From the NCBI GenBank assembly GCA_035403225.1, contig DAONET010000004.1, positions 1-64,000 of the forward strand: a stretch of 64,000 nt of DNA. The letters run 5' to 3'. The translations under genes and the position numbers were made by a program. Below the pieces are notes generated by a model. That model searched no databases. It had not been told where the DNA came from and was given only the letters and a program-made list of their open reading frames with translations. This stretch comes from DAIRDK01 sp035403225. GTDB taxonomy: Bacteria; Bacteroidota; Bacteroidia; Bacteroidales; FEN-979. Below, piece by piece: positions 33,937-43,144 of this stretch; position 1 is the first letter of the stretch, and each line of letters opens with the position of its first letter.

Positions 33937-36693
33937 TCAGTGTGCTTCCAGCCAATTGGTCCCGGTGTTCATATCAATAATCACCGGTACACTGAGCGGG
34001 ATGGCTCCGGGCATCTCTTTTAACAATATCTGTTTTAATTCTTCTTCTTCGGAAAGATGCATATCGAAAACCAATTCGTCGTGCACCTGCAGGATCATCT
34101 TCGATCTCATTTTCCGCTTTTCCAATTCATCGTATATACGGATCATGGCGATCTTGATCATGTCGGCAGCCGTTCCCTGGATCGGCGCATTGATGGCATT
34201 TCGTTCGGCAAAACCCCGTACCGTGGCATTGGAAGAGTTGATGTCACGCAAATACCTCCGGCGGTTCATCATGGTCTCAACATAACCTTTCTGGCGGGCC
34301 CGGAGAATGGTGTCGTCCATGTATTTCTTCACCCCCGGATACTTCATGAAATACTGCTGAATGATGTCGGCCGCTTCCCTCCTTGGGATATTCAATCGTT
34401 CGGAGAGACCGAAGGCGGAGATCCCGTAAATGATTCCGAAATTGACGGTCTTGGCATGTCGCCTCATCTCCTTGCTGACTTCTTCAACAGGAATTCCGTA
34501 AATGCGGGAAGCAGTAGCTGCGTGGATATCTTTTCCGCTCCTGAAATCATCAATCATGGCCTGATCGCCGCTCATATGGGCAATAACGCGGAGTTCGATC
34601 TGACTGTAATCGGCCGACAACAGCAGGAAGTTTTCACTTCTTGGCACGAACGATTTCCGGATCTCCCGGCCCTTTTCTGTCCGGATCGGGATATTTTGCA
34701 GGTTCGGATTGTTGGAACTCAGCCGACCTGTTGAGGCAACGGCCTGGTTGTATGAGGTATGGACCCTGCCATCGCGGGGACTGACCAGCGTGGGCAGTAC
34801 GTCAACATACGTCGATTTGAGCTTCGTCAGTGAACGGTATTCCAGGATCCGGGCGATGATCGGGTGCTTGTGCTCAAGCTTGACCAACACATCTTCGCTT
34901 GTGGAGTATTGTTTGGTGCGGGTTTGTTTGGGCTTCTCGACAATTTTCAACCGTTCGAACAACACATCGCCGAGTTGTTTCGGGGAGGCGATGTTGAAGA
35001 CCATGCCGGCATCCTGATAAATGGCCTGCTCGATGACGTTGATCTCTTTTTCCAGCTCGAGGGAATAGCCTTTCAGCGTGGGTACATCAATTTTAACCCC
35101 CTCCGCTTCCATGGAAGCCAGGACAGGGATTAGCGGGATTTCGATCTTTTCAAACAATTCCAGGGTTCCGGTGCTTTGCAGTAAGGGCTCAAAAACCCGG
35201 CGGAGTTGAAGGGTCACGTCCGCATCTTCCGCGGCATAATCTTTTACCTGCCCGATGTCCACGGTATTCATGGTGAGCTGACCCTGACCTTTTTTGCCGA
35301 TCAGTTCTTCAATATGCACCGGCTGGTACCCGAGATAGGTCTCCGACAGCAGGTCCATATTGTGCCGCATGTCAGGCTGAAGGAGGTAATGAGCGATCAT
35401 GGTGTCGAACATCGCTCCTTTCACCGTGATATCGTACCAGCGAAGCATCGAGATATCGAACTTCATGTTCTGACCAGTCTTGCCAATGTTCACGTCCTCG
35501 AACACTTCGCGGAATTCATTGACCACCCGGGAAGCTTCATGATAATTCCCGGGCAGTGGAACATACCATGCTTCGTGAGGGCGGATGGCAAAAGAGAGAC
35601 CGACGAGTTCGGCAAGACAGGTATCGAGGCCGGTCGTTTCCGTGTCAAAGCAGAACGACTCCGACGACTTCAGCATCTGGATCAAACCGGCTCTTTTTTC
35701 GGGGGTGTCGGCCAGGTGGTAGGTGTGAGGGGTGTTCAGAATATTTTTTCCGGCAGCGGGGGTAATGGTCTCTTCTTTTTCGAAGAGTGGAAGTACCTCA
35801 TCTCCAAATGAATAGGTAGAAAGCCAGGTGAACACCCGTTGTCCGAAAGTCCGGAATTCGAGCTCTTCAAAGAGGGCTTTGAGTTTTTCGTTGTCGGGAC
35901 GGGTGAGTTTCAGAAATTCTTCATCAAAGCTGACCGGCACATTTAGCATAATGGTGGCAAGTTCTTTGGACTGCAGGGCCTGTTCACCGTAAGCGATCAC
36001 TTTATCGCGCAGTTTATCATTGGCGATAGAGGCAGCGTTGGCTACCAGATTCTCAACGGATCCGAATTCGGCGATCAGTTTTTTGGCAGTCACTTCTCCT
36101 ACCCCTGGAATTCCGGGGATGTTATCCGATGCATCACCCCACAGCCCCAGCAGGTCCTTGATCTGGCCGGGTTCTGAGATGCTGTACTTTTCGCAGATCT
36201 CTTTTACCCCCAGGGTTTCCGCTTCGGAACCGAATTTGCCCGGACGGTACAGGAAGGTTTTGTCACTGACCAACTGCCCGAGGTCTTTATCCGAGGTCAT
36301 GATGAAGGTCTGGAAATCTCTTTTTTCAGCTTCTTTCGACAAGGTCCCGATGATGTCATCGGCTTCATACCCGGCGAGTGCGATCACCGGGATATTGAAT
36401 GCATCCAGTAAGCTGTGGATGTATGGCAGCGATTTGACCAGGTCTTCCGGGGTCTCTTCCCGGTGCGCTTTGTAATCGGCAAATCCTTCGTGGCGAAAAG
36501 TCGGTGCCATGGAATCGAATGCGACGCCGATATGCGTGGGGCGCTGGTTCCGGATTACCTCGAACAATGAATTGGCAAAACCCAGAATGGCGGATGTGTT
36601 GAGCCCTTTGGAATTGATCCGGGGCGTCTTGTTCAGCGCATAATAAGCCCGGTAAATCAGGGCCATGGCATCAAGCAAAAACAGTTTTTTCAT
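33937..36693 (-). CDS. polA: DNA polymerase I
   Basis: A repair and Okazaki-fragment-processing polymerase of 918 residues. The N-terminal 5'-3' exonuclease (1-290) carries the acidic cluster AGYEADDIIGTL and the GIPGVGEVTAKKLI helix-hairpin-helix. The 3'-5' exonuclease domain (about 325-510) keeps the DxE motif (FCFDTETTG, Asp350/Glu352), so proofreading is probably active. The family A polymerase domain shows motif A (DYSQIELRVIAH), motif B (RRHAKTVNFGIIYG) and motif C (QVHDELVFD). The length is typical. A near-consensus -7 box (TACCTTTA, 36703-36710) precedes the ATG. The ROK kinase gene follows closely. Confidence 0.98.
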   Translation of the reverse strand: MKKLFLLDAMALIYRAYYALNKTPRINSKGLNTSAILGFANSLFEVIRNQRPTHIGVAFDSMAPTFRHEGFADYKAHREETPEDLVKSLPYIHSLLDAFNIPVIALAGYEADDIIGTLSKEAEKRDFQTFIMTSDKDLGQLVSDKTFLYRPGKFGSEAETLGVKEICEKYSISEPGQIKDLLGLWGDASDNIPGIPGVGEVTAKKLIAEFGSVENLVANAASIANDKLRDKVIAYGEQALQSKELATIMLNVPVSFDEEFLKLTRPDNEKLKALFEELEFRTFGQRVFTWLSTYSFGDEVLPLFEKEETITPAAGKNILNTPHTYHLADTPEKRAGLIQMLKSSESFCFDTETTGLDTCLAELVGLSFAIRPHEAWYVPLPGNYHEASRVVNEFREVFEDVNIGKTGQNMKFDISMLRWYDITVKGAMFDTMIAHYLLQPDMRHNMDLLSETYLGYQPVHIEELIGKKGQGQLTMNTVDIGQVKDYAAEDADVTLQLRRVFEPLLQSTGTLELFEKIEIPLIPVLASMEAEGVKIDVPTLKGYSLELEKEINVIEQAIYQDAGMVFNIASPKQLGDVLFERLKIVEKPKQTRTKQYSTSEDVLVKLEHKHPIIARILEYRSLTKLKSTYVDVLPTLVSPRDGRVHTSYNQAVASTGRLSSNNPNLQNIPIRTEKGREIRKSFVPRSENFLLLSADYSQIELRVIAHMSGDQAMIDDFRSGKDIHAATASRIYGIPVEEVSKEMRRHAKTVNFGIIYGISAFGLSERLNIPRREAADIIQQYFMKYPGVKKYMDDTILRARQKGYVETMMNRRRYLRDINSSNATVRGFAERNAINAPIQGTAADMIKIAMIRIYDELEKRKMRSKMILQVHDELVFDMHLSEEEELKQILLKEMPGAIPLSVPVIIDMNTGTNWLEAH

Positions 36694-36823
36694 AGACAGC
36701 GGTAAAGGTAAAAAAAATACAGGAGGAGTGAAGAGCCAGTATCCAAAGAGAAAATCTCTTCAATAAACAATTCCTTGTTTATATCTTACCGGATGCCGTT
36801 GAAGAAACCCGCGATTACGGGGT

Positions 36824-36831
36824 TACATTTG
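36824..36831 (+). promoter_or_regulatory. -7 box of the PhoH gene (TACATTTG, TTG 22 bases upstream)
   Basis: TACATTTG is an exact -7 match, with TTG at 36799-36801 placed 22 bases upstream, within the known -33/-7 spacing of Bacteroidota promoters. The ATG lies 21 bases downstream. Confidence 0.7.
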
Positions 36832-36851
36832 AGTTACCCGAAACCTTCCGT

Positions 36852-38189
36852 ATGACAACGAAAAAAAGAACAGAAAAGAAGATCTTCGTGCTGGATACTT
36901 CCGTTATCCTATACAACCATAGCGCGATACGCTCGTTTGAAGACAATGATGTTGCCATCCCGATCACAGTACTCGAGGAACTGGACAACTTCAAAAAAGG
37001 AAACGACACCATCAATTTTGAGGCCCGGGAATTCATCCGTATTATCGATAAACTTTCCGCAAAAAGGGTCACTACGCAATGGACCTCCCTGGGAATGCCC
37101 AAGGGCGGACGGTTTAAAGTAGAGCTGAAAGAGCAAAGCGAACTGGATGCCATTAAAGTCTTTGGCGAGAATAAACCCGACCACCGGATCCTCAACGCTG
37201 CCCTGGTGCTGATGGAGGAGAACCCCGGGAAAAAGGTCGTCCTGGTATCCAAGGATATCAACTTGCGGCTGAAAGCAAAATCACTGAATATCCACGCCGA
37301 AGATTATGAGACAGGGAAGATCAAGGATGTGGAGATGCTCTATTCCGGGAAAACGGTGGTTGAGGGGATTGAAAAAGGGGTGATCGATTCGATCTATGAA
37401 AATAATTTCTGCCTTCCGGAAGACATCGGCGTGACAAACCCTATTCCGAATCATTATTTCATTCTGAAAAACGGGAAAAGCTCTGTCCTGGCTTTTTATA
37501 ATCCGAAGAACGAACGGATCGAAAAGATCGAGAAACATTCCTGTTTCAAGATTGTCCCGCGAAATGCTGAACAGGTTTTCGCCCTGCATGCCATCCTGAA
37601 CCCGGATGTCAAACTGGTGACGCTGCAGGGGATCGCCGGCACCGGGAAGACATTGCTGGCCCTGGCCGGAGCCCTTGAACAAAAGCGGAACTTCAAACAG
37701 ATCTACCTGGCCCGCCCCATCGTTCCACTCAGCAACAAGGATATCGGCTACCTGCCGGGCGACATCAAATCAAAACTCGATCCCTATATGCAACCATTAT
37801 GGGATAACCTGAAGTTTATTCAGAATCAATATGGGGAGAAAGACAAAGAATACAAGGTGATCACTGATGCCATCGAGCATGAAAAACTGGTCATTACACC
37901 ATTGGCGTATATCCGCGGACGGAGTATCTCCAACGTCTGTTTTATTGTGGATGAAGCCCAGAACCTTACTCCGCACGAGGTGAAGACCATCATCACCCGG
38001 GCGGGTGAAAACACCAAGATCATCTTTACAGGAGACATCTACCAGATCGATACTCCCTACCTCGATGCCCAGAGTAACGGTTTGTCTACACTCATCGACA
38101 AGATCAAATATCATGAACTCTATGCACACATCCGGTTGGAAAAAGGAGAACGGTCGGAACTGGCCAACCTCGCCAACGAGTTGTTGTGA
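36852..38189 (+). CDS. PIN-PhoH ATPase (YlaK type)
   Basis: A 445-residue cytosolic protein. An N-terminal PIN ribonuclease domain (residues 10-150; Asp15 in FVLDTSVILY) is fused to a PhoH-like P-loop ATPase (about 240-445), with the Walker A motif in GIAGTGKTLLALA near 260-268 and Walker B in CFIVDEAQNLT. Fusions of this kind are considered RNA-processing helicase-nucleases; the exact substrate in Bacteroidota is not established. It has its own promoter, is divergent from polA and converges on the glutaminyl-cyclase-like gene with 12 bases between stop codons. Confidence 0.92.
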   Translation: MTTKKRTEKKIFVLDTSVILYNHSAIRSFEDNDVAIPITVLEELDNFKKGNDTINFEAREFIRIIDKLSAKRVTTQWTSLGMPKGGRFKVELKEQSELDAIKVFGENKPDHRILNAALVLMEENPGKKVVLVSKDINLRLKAKSLNIHAEDYETGKIKDVEMLYSGKTVVEGIEKGVIDSIYENNFCLPEDIGVTNPIPNHYFILKNGKSSVLAFYNPKNERIEKIEKHSCFKIVPRNAEQVFALHAILNPDVKLVTLQGIAGTGKTLLALAGALEQKRNFKQIYLARPIVPLSNKDIGYLPGDIKSKLDPYMQPLWDNLKFIQNQYGEKDKEYKVITDAIEHEKLVITPLAYIRGRSISNVCFIVDEAQNLTPHEVKTIITRAGENTKIIFTGDIYQIDTPYLDAQSNGLSTLIDKIKYHELYAHIRLEKGERSELANLANELL

Positions 38190-38201
38190 CGATCTGCTTT
38201 T

Positions 38202-39194
38202 TCAGGGATTGTAAATCACCGTCATCACGGTTTTTCCCACCACTTCAAGGGTAACGGGATCGATCTTGTCGAGCCGGTCTCCCAGGGTATGCCAATAAGG
38301 ATAAAAGCCGGTGGAAGAGCTCCGGTCAAGGTGGATCAGATCAATCGTCGGTATTTTCCTGATCTGGTTGATGGCAATATGATCGTCATTGATGGCTCCG
38401 GCATTCTCGAAAATGAAATAGGCGTTGTATCCCAACTGTATGCCCGTATTCCATACTTTACTGATGACACCCGGAGCAAATTGCGACGAGAAAGTCTCCA
38501 CACAGAAGGTGGCGTTCCGCGCTCCCACCATATCCAGCAGGATCCCGAAAGAGGCGTTATAACCGGGTGTATGCGGATTTTTCGCCCAGTATTGAGATCC
38601 CTGTCCCCAAAACGACTGGCTGTCCTGACCGGTATCTTCATTTCGCGGAGGGCCGTAATCTTCGGCATCAAACAGAATGATATCCACACCCACCGGAGGA
38701 GGGGCGAGGCTCATCTGTCGGGCGATCTCCATTAAAACACCGACACCGCTGGCTCCGTCATTGGCTCCGTCAATGGGTTTCCCCCAGTTGGCCTGATCGG
38801 GATCATAATCGGCATAAGGCCTTGAATCCCAGTGAGCACATAACAACACCCGGGTTCCGGTGGATGGCCCGAACGAAGCAATGAGGTTTTTAAATCGCAA
38901 AGGAGTACCGTTGTATGCAGCAACAGTGCCTTCCTGTACCGTGAATGACTTCGTCCATGAGGATAGTTTGGACGAAAGGTACCGCGCGCAATTATCATGG
39001 GCTTTGCTATTGACTACCCTTGGACCAAAAGCAACCTGGTCGGAGACATACCGGAAGGCGGAATCGGCATTAAAGGGCATCACCTTGAGCCGGGTCTGTT
39101 GCTCACCGGATACCTGTTTTTTCTCTTCGCCCTGGTTCCGGCATCCTGCCATCACCAGCAGGATCAGCATGACTGGAATAATATTGATTTTCAT
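38202..39194 (-). CDS. Glutaminyl-peptide cyclotransferase-like lipoprotein (M28 fold)
   Basis: A 330-residue lipoprotein; the signal peptide ends in LVMAGC (Cys18). The M28 zinc fold is complete: HWDSRPYAD (His121, Asp123), IDGANDGASGVG (Asp146), LFDAEDYG (Glu178, Asp179), ILLDMVGARNATF (Asp221) and YWHTLGD (His302). The ILLDMVGARNATF stretch and the W-G-x-G-S-Q-Y-W-A segment before it resemble animal glutaminyl cyclase (LLDLIGAPNPTF, YGSRHLA) more than aminopeptidases. It probably converts N-terminal Gln of exported proteins to pyroglutamate in the periplasm; a plain aminopeptidase is the alternative. The start at 39194 overlaps the lnt stop (ATGA, 39191-39194); an earlier frame from 39365 runs inside lnt. 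Confidence 0.82.
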   Translation of the reverse strand: MKINIIPVMLILLVMAGCRNQGEEKKQVSGEQQTRLKVMPFNADSAFRYVSDQVAFGPRVVNSKAHDNCARYLSSKLSSWTKSFTVQEGTVAAYNGTPLRFKNLIASFGPSTGTRVLLCAHWDSRPYADYDPDQANWGKPIDGANDGASGVGVLMEIARQMSLAPPPVGVDIILFDAEDYGPPRNEDTGQDSQSFWGQGSQYWAKNPHTPGYNASFGILLDMVGARNATFCVETFSSQFAPGVISKVWNTGIQLGYNAYFIFENAGAINDDHIAINQIRKIPTIDLIHLDRSSSTGFYPYWHTLGDRLDKIDPVTLEVVGKTVMTVIYNP

Positions 39195-40852
39195 TTTCTT
39201 CTTTTTCTCTGTCTTTTTCTTCCTGCCATCCACATGCCAATGCTGGTCAGCAGGATAATGACCATTAAAGCTACGGAGATCCTGGCAATATAATCCCCGT
39301 GAGCCACATAAAACGTGATTCTGGAATTGGCATTCAGGGTGGCTTTGATGGCAGCTGGTTTCCAATAAGCAGTCATCTGGTGGTCATCCCCGCGTTGGTC
39401 AATGAAGGCCGAAATACCGGTATTGGCCGACCGGGCAATGGAACGACGCGTCTCGATGGCGCGCAACGAAGCAAAAGAGAAATGCTGACGGTAACCACCC
39501 GTGTTGCCCCACCAGCCATCATTGGTAATGATGAACATCAGCTCGGCGCCATTCCTGACAAACTCCGCAAAGAATCCTCCGAAAACAGATTCATAACAGA
39601 TCACAGCCGATGCTTTTACCGTGTTCACCGTGTTGTATACTCTTCTTACGGAATCAGTACCCAGACTACCTACGGTTCCACCCAGGTCGATCGCGAACTT
39701 TTCAATCCATTTAAATCCTTTAAAAGAAGGAAGCGTTTCTACTCCCGGAGTCAGCTTCGATTTGTGGTACAACTGCAGCGTATCCCTTGCATTCACCATG
39801 ATGGCTGCGTTATAAGCATCATAATACTGATCGGAATCCCTGAATTTCCTGACCGTGTACGGCAACTTCTCGCCGGGCAGGTAATACCGGAACGTGGATC
39901 CGCCTACAATGATATTAAGCGAAGGGTATTCACGGATATAATCGCGCAAGGCTCCGATCGTGTAAAAGGTAGACAGGTCGTTCTCCCACATGTCTTCCTG
40001 GATGGCCGATTCCGGGGTCACCAGGAAGTTCGTGGTGCTGTCGATCAGCGGCTTTCCCAACGACATGATCCGGCCCAGTACCTGTTCAGGCGGCACCGTG
40101 TATTGTTCACTATAGGGATCGAAGTTCGGCTGGACAACCACCACTTTTACCGGCCTTGATTCTTCTTTATAATGATTATAAATAAAATACGATATTCCGA
40201 TCGGGACCAGTATCCACAGGCAGAAAAGAGAAATGGGAACTATCTGTCCTGACAAGCGACGTTGGCCGGAAAGAATCCGGGAAAGGATCAGGAACCCTGC
40301 GATATTCGCAATCAGCACCCATAAGGTGCCGCCGAGAGTGCCGGTGTATTCGTACCACTGCACCCAATGGTGGAAGGAGGCAAATCCGTTCCCGAGGTTT
40401 AACCAGGGCCAGTTAAGGTTCCAGGTAAGATGCAGGTATTCAAACGAGATCCAGAAAACCACCAGGGCGGCATAACCCGACGTTGCCGATTTCAGTTGTT
40501 TTTTCGAAAAATGAAAGGCCTGGAAAACCAGTGACATCAGTAACGAGTTGATAACGACAGCCAGCAAGGCTCCCACGGTGGTTGAATTGACAACCCACCA
40601 GGTAGTCAGCAGATTCCAGGTGAAAAATGCCGGGTACGAATAAAACAGCGCGCTGAAGCGGTAAAACTTCTCCGGATTGCGCGAAATATAATCTTCTACC
40701 AACAGGAGCGGGATCAGCGCGATGAACAAAAACCCCGGGAAACCGCGTGCAGGCCAGGAAAGAGCAAGAAGAATTCCGGTAAGGATCGTCAGCAGGATCA
40801 GCCAGCGTTTTTTGACGTCATGATAAAACATAGCAGGAAGGATTTCCAGCAA
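39191..40852 (-). CDS. lnt: Apolipoprotein N-acyltransferase
   Basis: The last step of lipoprotein maturation: it transfers an acyl chain from phospholipid to the amino group of the lipidated Cys, in the inner membrane. The protein has 553 residues, or 546 if the ATG at 40831 (MFYHDVKKRW) is used. Several N-terminal membrane helices (about 15-215) precede a periplasmic nitrilase domain. The catalytic Glu-Lys-Cys are in LVTPESAIQE, LYHKSKLTPGVE and AVICYESVFGGFF. A final membrane helix and a Lys/Arg-rich tail close the protein. It lies between hflX (2 bases away) and the glutaminyl-cyclase-like lipoprotein (overlapping stop/start), making a three-gene operon. Confidence 0.95.
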   Translation of the reverse strand: MLEILPAMFYHDVKKRWLILLTILTGILLALSWPARGFPGFLFIALIPLLLVEDYISRNPEKFYRFSALFYSYPAFFTWNLLTTWWVVNSTTVGALLAVVINSLLMSLVFQAFHFSKKQLKSATSGYAALVVFWISFEYLHLTWNLNWPWLNLGNGFASFHHWVQWYEYTGTLGGTLWVLIANIAGFLILSRILSGQRRLSGQIVPISLFCLWILVPIGISYFIYNHYKEESRPVKVVVVQPNFDPYSEQYTVPPEQVLGRIMSLGKPLIDSTTNFLVTPESAIQEDMWENDLSTFYTIGALRDYIREYPSLNIIVGGSTFRYYLPGEKLPYTVRKFRDSDQYYDAYNAAIMVNARDTLQLYHKSKLTPGVETLPSFKGFKWIEKFAIDLGGTVGSLGTDSVRRVYNTVNTVKASAVICYESVFGGFFAEFVRNGAELMFIITNDGWWGNTGGYRQHFSFASLRAIETRRSIARSANTGISAFIDQRGDDHQMTAYWKPAAIKATLNANSRITFYVAHGDYIARISVALMVIILLTSIGMWMAGRKRQRKRRK

Positions 40853-40854
40853 AT

Positions 40855-42051
40855 TTAATCATTTCCCTCAATCTCATTCTGTGCATAAGGATAACGCTGA
40901 AGGCGCAACTCCCTGACAGCGGAAGCGATCATGGAGCGAAGCTCCGTTATATGTATTTTTTCTTTGGCAGAGATGAAAATGGAAGGAGCATTAGCTTTCG
41001 CCATCCAGCTTTTTTCCAGTTCTTCCAGCGGGATGTTCTTTTCGGTGGAAGGCATCAGGTCGTCAGCCTCCTTCTCGATAAAGCGGTATGCATCTGTTTT
41101 ATTGAAGATGATGAAAGTCGGTTTGTCCGCAGCGCCGATCTCCACAAGTGTCTGGCGTACAACATTGATTTGCTCTTCGAAATCAGCATGCGAAATATCT
41201 ACGACGTGAAGCAGGATGTCGGCTTCACGTACTTCGTCCAGGGTCGATTTGAAGGATTCGATCAAGGTATGCGGAAGTTTCCGGATGAATCCTACCGTGT
41301 CGGAAAGGAGGAAAGGCTGATCTTCCAGCACGACCTTCCGGATGGTGGTATCGAGGGTGGCAAAGAGTTTATTCTCTGCAAACACGTTCGATTTACTGAG
41401 CAGGTTCATGATAGTGGACTTCCCGACGTTGGTATATCCCACCAACGCCAGCCGGATCAGGCTCCTGCGGTTCTTTCGTTGGGTCGACTTCTGCTTGTCG
41501 ATGCCTTCCAGCTTTTTTTTGAGTAAGGAAATGCGCCAGCGTAAATAACGACGGTCTGTTTCGATCTCCTGCTCGCCGGGACCGCGAAGGCCGATGCCTC
41601 CCCGCTGTTTTTCGAGATGCGTCCAACGCCGGGTCAAGCGGGGCAGCAGGTACTCGCATTGCGCAAGTTCCACCTGGGTTTTAGCGTATGACGTCTGGGC
41701 CCGCCGGGCGAAAATATCAAGGATGAGATTGTTCCGGTCGATGATACGGCATTCCAACTCCCTTTCAATATTCCGGAACTGAGCCGGTGAAAGTTCGTCA
41801 TCAAAAACCACCAGATCGATGTTTTTCTCTTTAATATAATTCTTTATTTCGATGATCTTACCCCTGCCGACAAAGGTACGGGGGTCGGGCATCTCCAGTC
41901 GCTGGAAAAACCGTTTCGAGGCAACACCGCCGGCGGTTTCAAGCAGGAAAGCCAGTTCATCCAACTGTTCTTCTGTCCGGCGTACATCACGATCGGGCAG
42001 GGAAAGTCCTATCAGAATTGCGGTTTCTTGCAGGGGATGTATTTCAATCAT
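40855..42051 (-). CDS. hflX: Ribosome-associated GTPase HflX
   Basis: A 398-residue GTPase that splits stalled or stressed ribosomes. An N-terminal HflX domain with the GRGKIIEIK loop and RIIDRNNLILDIFARRA helix leads through the coiled GPGEQEIETDRR linker to the G domain (about 205-375): G1 GYTNVGKST, G3 DTVGFIRKLP, G4 NKTD. The length and all motifs are normal. It is the first gene of the hflX-lnt-glutaminyl-cyclase unit; the 83-base spacer to trpS contains a GC palindrome (GGTTGCCGGCGACC, about 42100-42113) but no clear -7 box. Confidence 0.96.
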   Translation of the reverse strand: MIEIHPLQETAILIGLSLPDRDVRRTEEQLDELAFLLETAGGVASKRFFQRLEMPDPRTFVGRGKIIEIKNYIKEKNIDLVVFDDELSPAQFRNIERELECRIIDRNNLILDIFARRAQTSYAKTQVELAQCEYLLPRLTRRWTHLEKQRGGIGLRGPGEQEIETDRRYLRWRISLLKKKLEGIDKQKSTQRKNRRSLIRLALVGYTNVGKSTIMNLLSKSNVFAENKLFATLDTTIRKVVLEDQPFLLSDTVGFIRKLPHTLIESFKSTLDEVREADILLHVVDISHADFEEQINVVRQTLVEIGAADKPTFIIFNKTDAYRFIEKEADDLMPSTEKNIPLEELEKSWMAKANAPSIFISAKEKIHITELRSMIASAVRELRLQRYPYAQNEIEGND

Positions 42052-42134
42052 GTCAGCGGATCACGTATTATTTTCATTTGTTGAAAAGCATCATGGTCGC
42101 CGGCAACCCGTCACGATCAAGAAATTAATAAGGA

Positions 42135-43127
42135 TCAGGAGTTGAAGCCAATGATACGACGCACATCCCTGATCGTCTGTGAGGCGCTTTCACGGGCCTT
42201 TTCAGCTCCCATACGGGCTACTTTTTCGAGGTAGGAGGGATTGGCCTGCAGATCCAGTATCCGTTCACGGAAAGGAGTATTAAAGCGAATGATATCTTCC
42301 GCCAGTTGTTTTTTCATGTCTCCGTAACGGATCTCACACTTATTATATAGGGTATTGAAATGTTCGAAGGTAGAAGCATCGGACATGACCTTCATCAGGA
42401 GGAACAGGTTTTCAATGGCTTGTGGTTTGGGCTGATCAGGCTGGGTAGGACCGGTGTCCGTCACGGCACGCATCACTTTTTTGCGAATCGCTTCCGGGGA
42501 ATCAGCCAGAAAGATGGCGCTGTTCTCGTTGTCGGATTTTGACATCTTGAGGCTGCCGTCAAGGCCGGGGATCTTGATCAGTTCTTCGCCGTAGTTATAA
42601 GCAACCGGTTCGGGGAAATAATCCACGTGATACATGCGGTTGAAGCGGTTGGCAAAGGTACGTGTCATCTCGAGGTGTTGTCCCTGGTCTTTTCCTACCG
42701 GAACTTTGATTGCTTTATGAATGATGATGTCAGCAGCCATGAGGGTAGGATAGGTGAGGAGGCCGGCATTCACGTTTTCGGGTTGATTACGGATTTTTTC
42801 TTTAAAAGAAGTACACCGCTCCAGCTCGCCCAGGTATGCATTCATGTTAAGCAGAAGGTACAACTCCGCCACTTCGGGAAGATCGCTCTGTATGTACAGG
42901 GTGGCTTTCTCGGGATCCAGCCCGCAGGCCAGAAACTCGGTAAGCACCGTTCGTACGCTCTGACGAAGATCTACCGGAGTAGGATGCGTGGTAAGAGAAT
43001 GATAATCGGCGATGAAAAAGTAGCAATGGTTCTCCTCCTGCATCCTCACGAAATTCCGGATAGCTCCGAAATAATTTCCGAGATGGAGGTTGCCGGTTGA
43101 ACGGACGCCACTGACGACAATATCCAT
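42135..43127 (-). CDS. trpS: Tryptophanyl-tRNA synthetase
   Basis: A class I synthetase of 330 residues charging tRNA-Trp. The HIGH-equivalent is HLGNYFG near residue 16 (SGVRSTGNLHLGNYFGA) and the KMSKS motif is intact in GSLKMSKSDNEN, about residue 193. The GKDQGQHLEMTR motif of the bacterial enzyme lies near 145. It starts 17 bases after the stop of the RNase G/E gene on the same strand, so the two are probably co-transcribed. Confidence 0.97.
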   Translation of the reverse strand: MDIVVSGVRSTGNLHLGNYFGAIRNFVRMQEENHCYFFIADYHSLTTHPTPVDLRQSVRTVLTEFLACGLDPEKATLYIQSDLPEVAELYLLLNMNAYLGELERCTSFKEKIRNQPENVNAGLLTYPTLMAADIIIHKAIKVPVGKDQGQHLEMTRTFANRFNRMYHVDYFPEPVAYNYGEELIKIPGLDGSLKMSKSDNENSAIFLADSPEAIRKKVMRAVTDTGPTQPDQPKPQAIENLFLLMKVMSDASTFEHFNTLYNKCEIRYGDMKKQLAEDIIRFNTPFRERILDLQANPSYLEKVARMGAEKARESASQTIRDVRRIIGFNS

Positions 43128-43144
43128 AAAAGTTTTTTTAGCGG

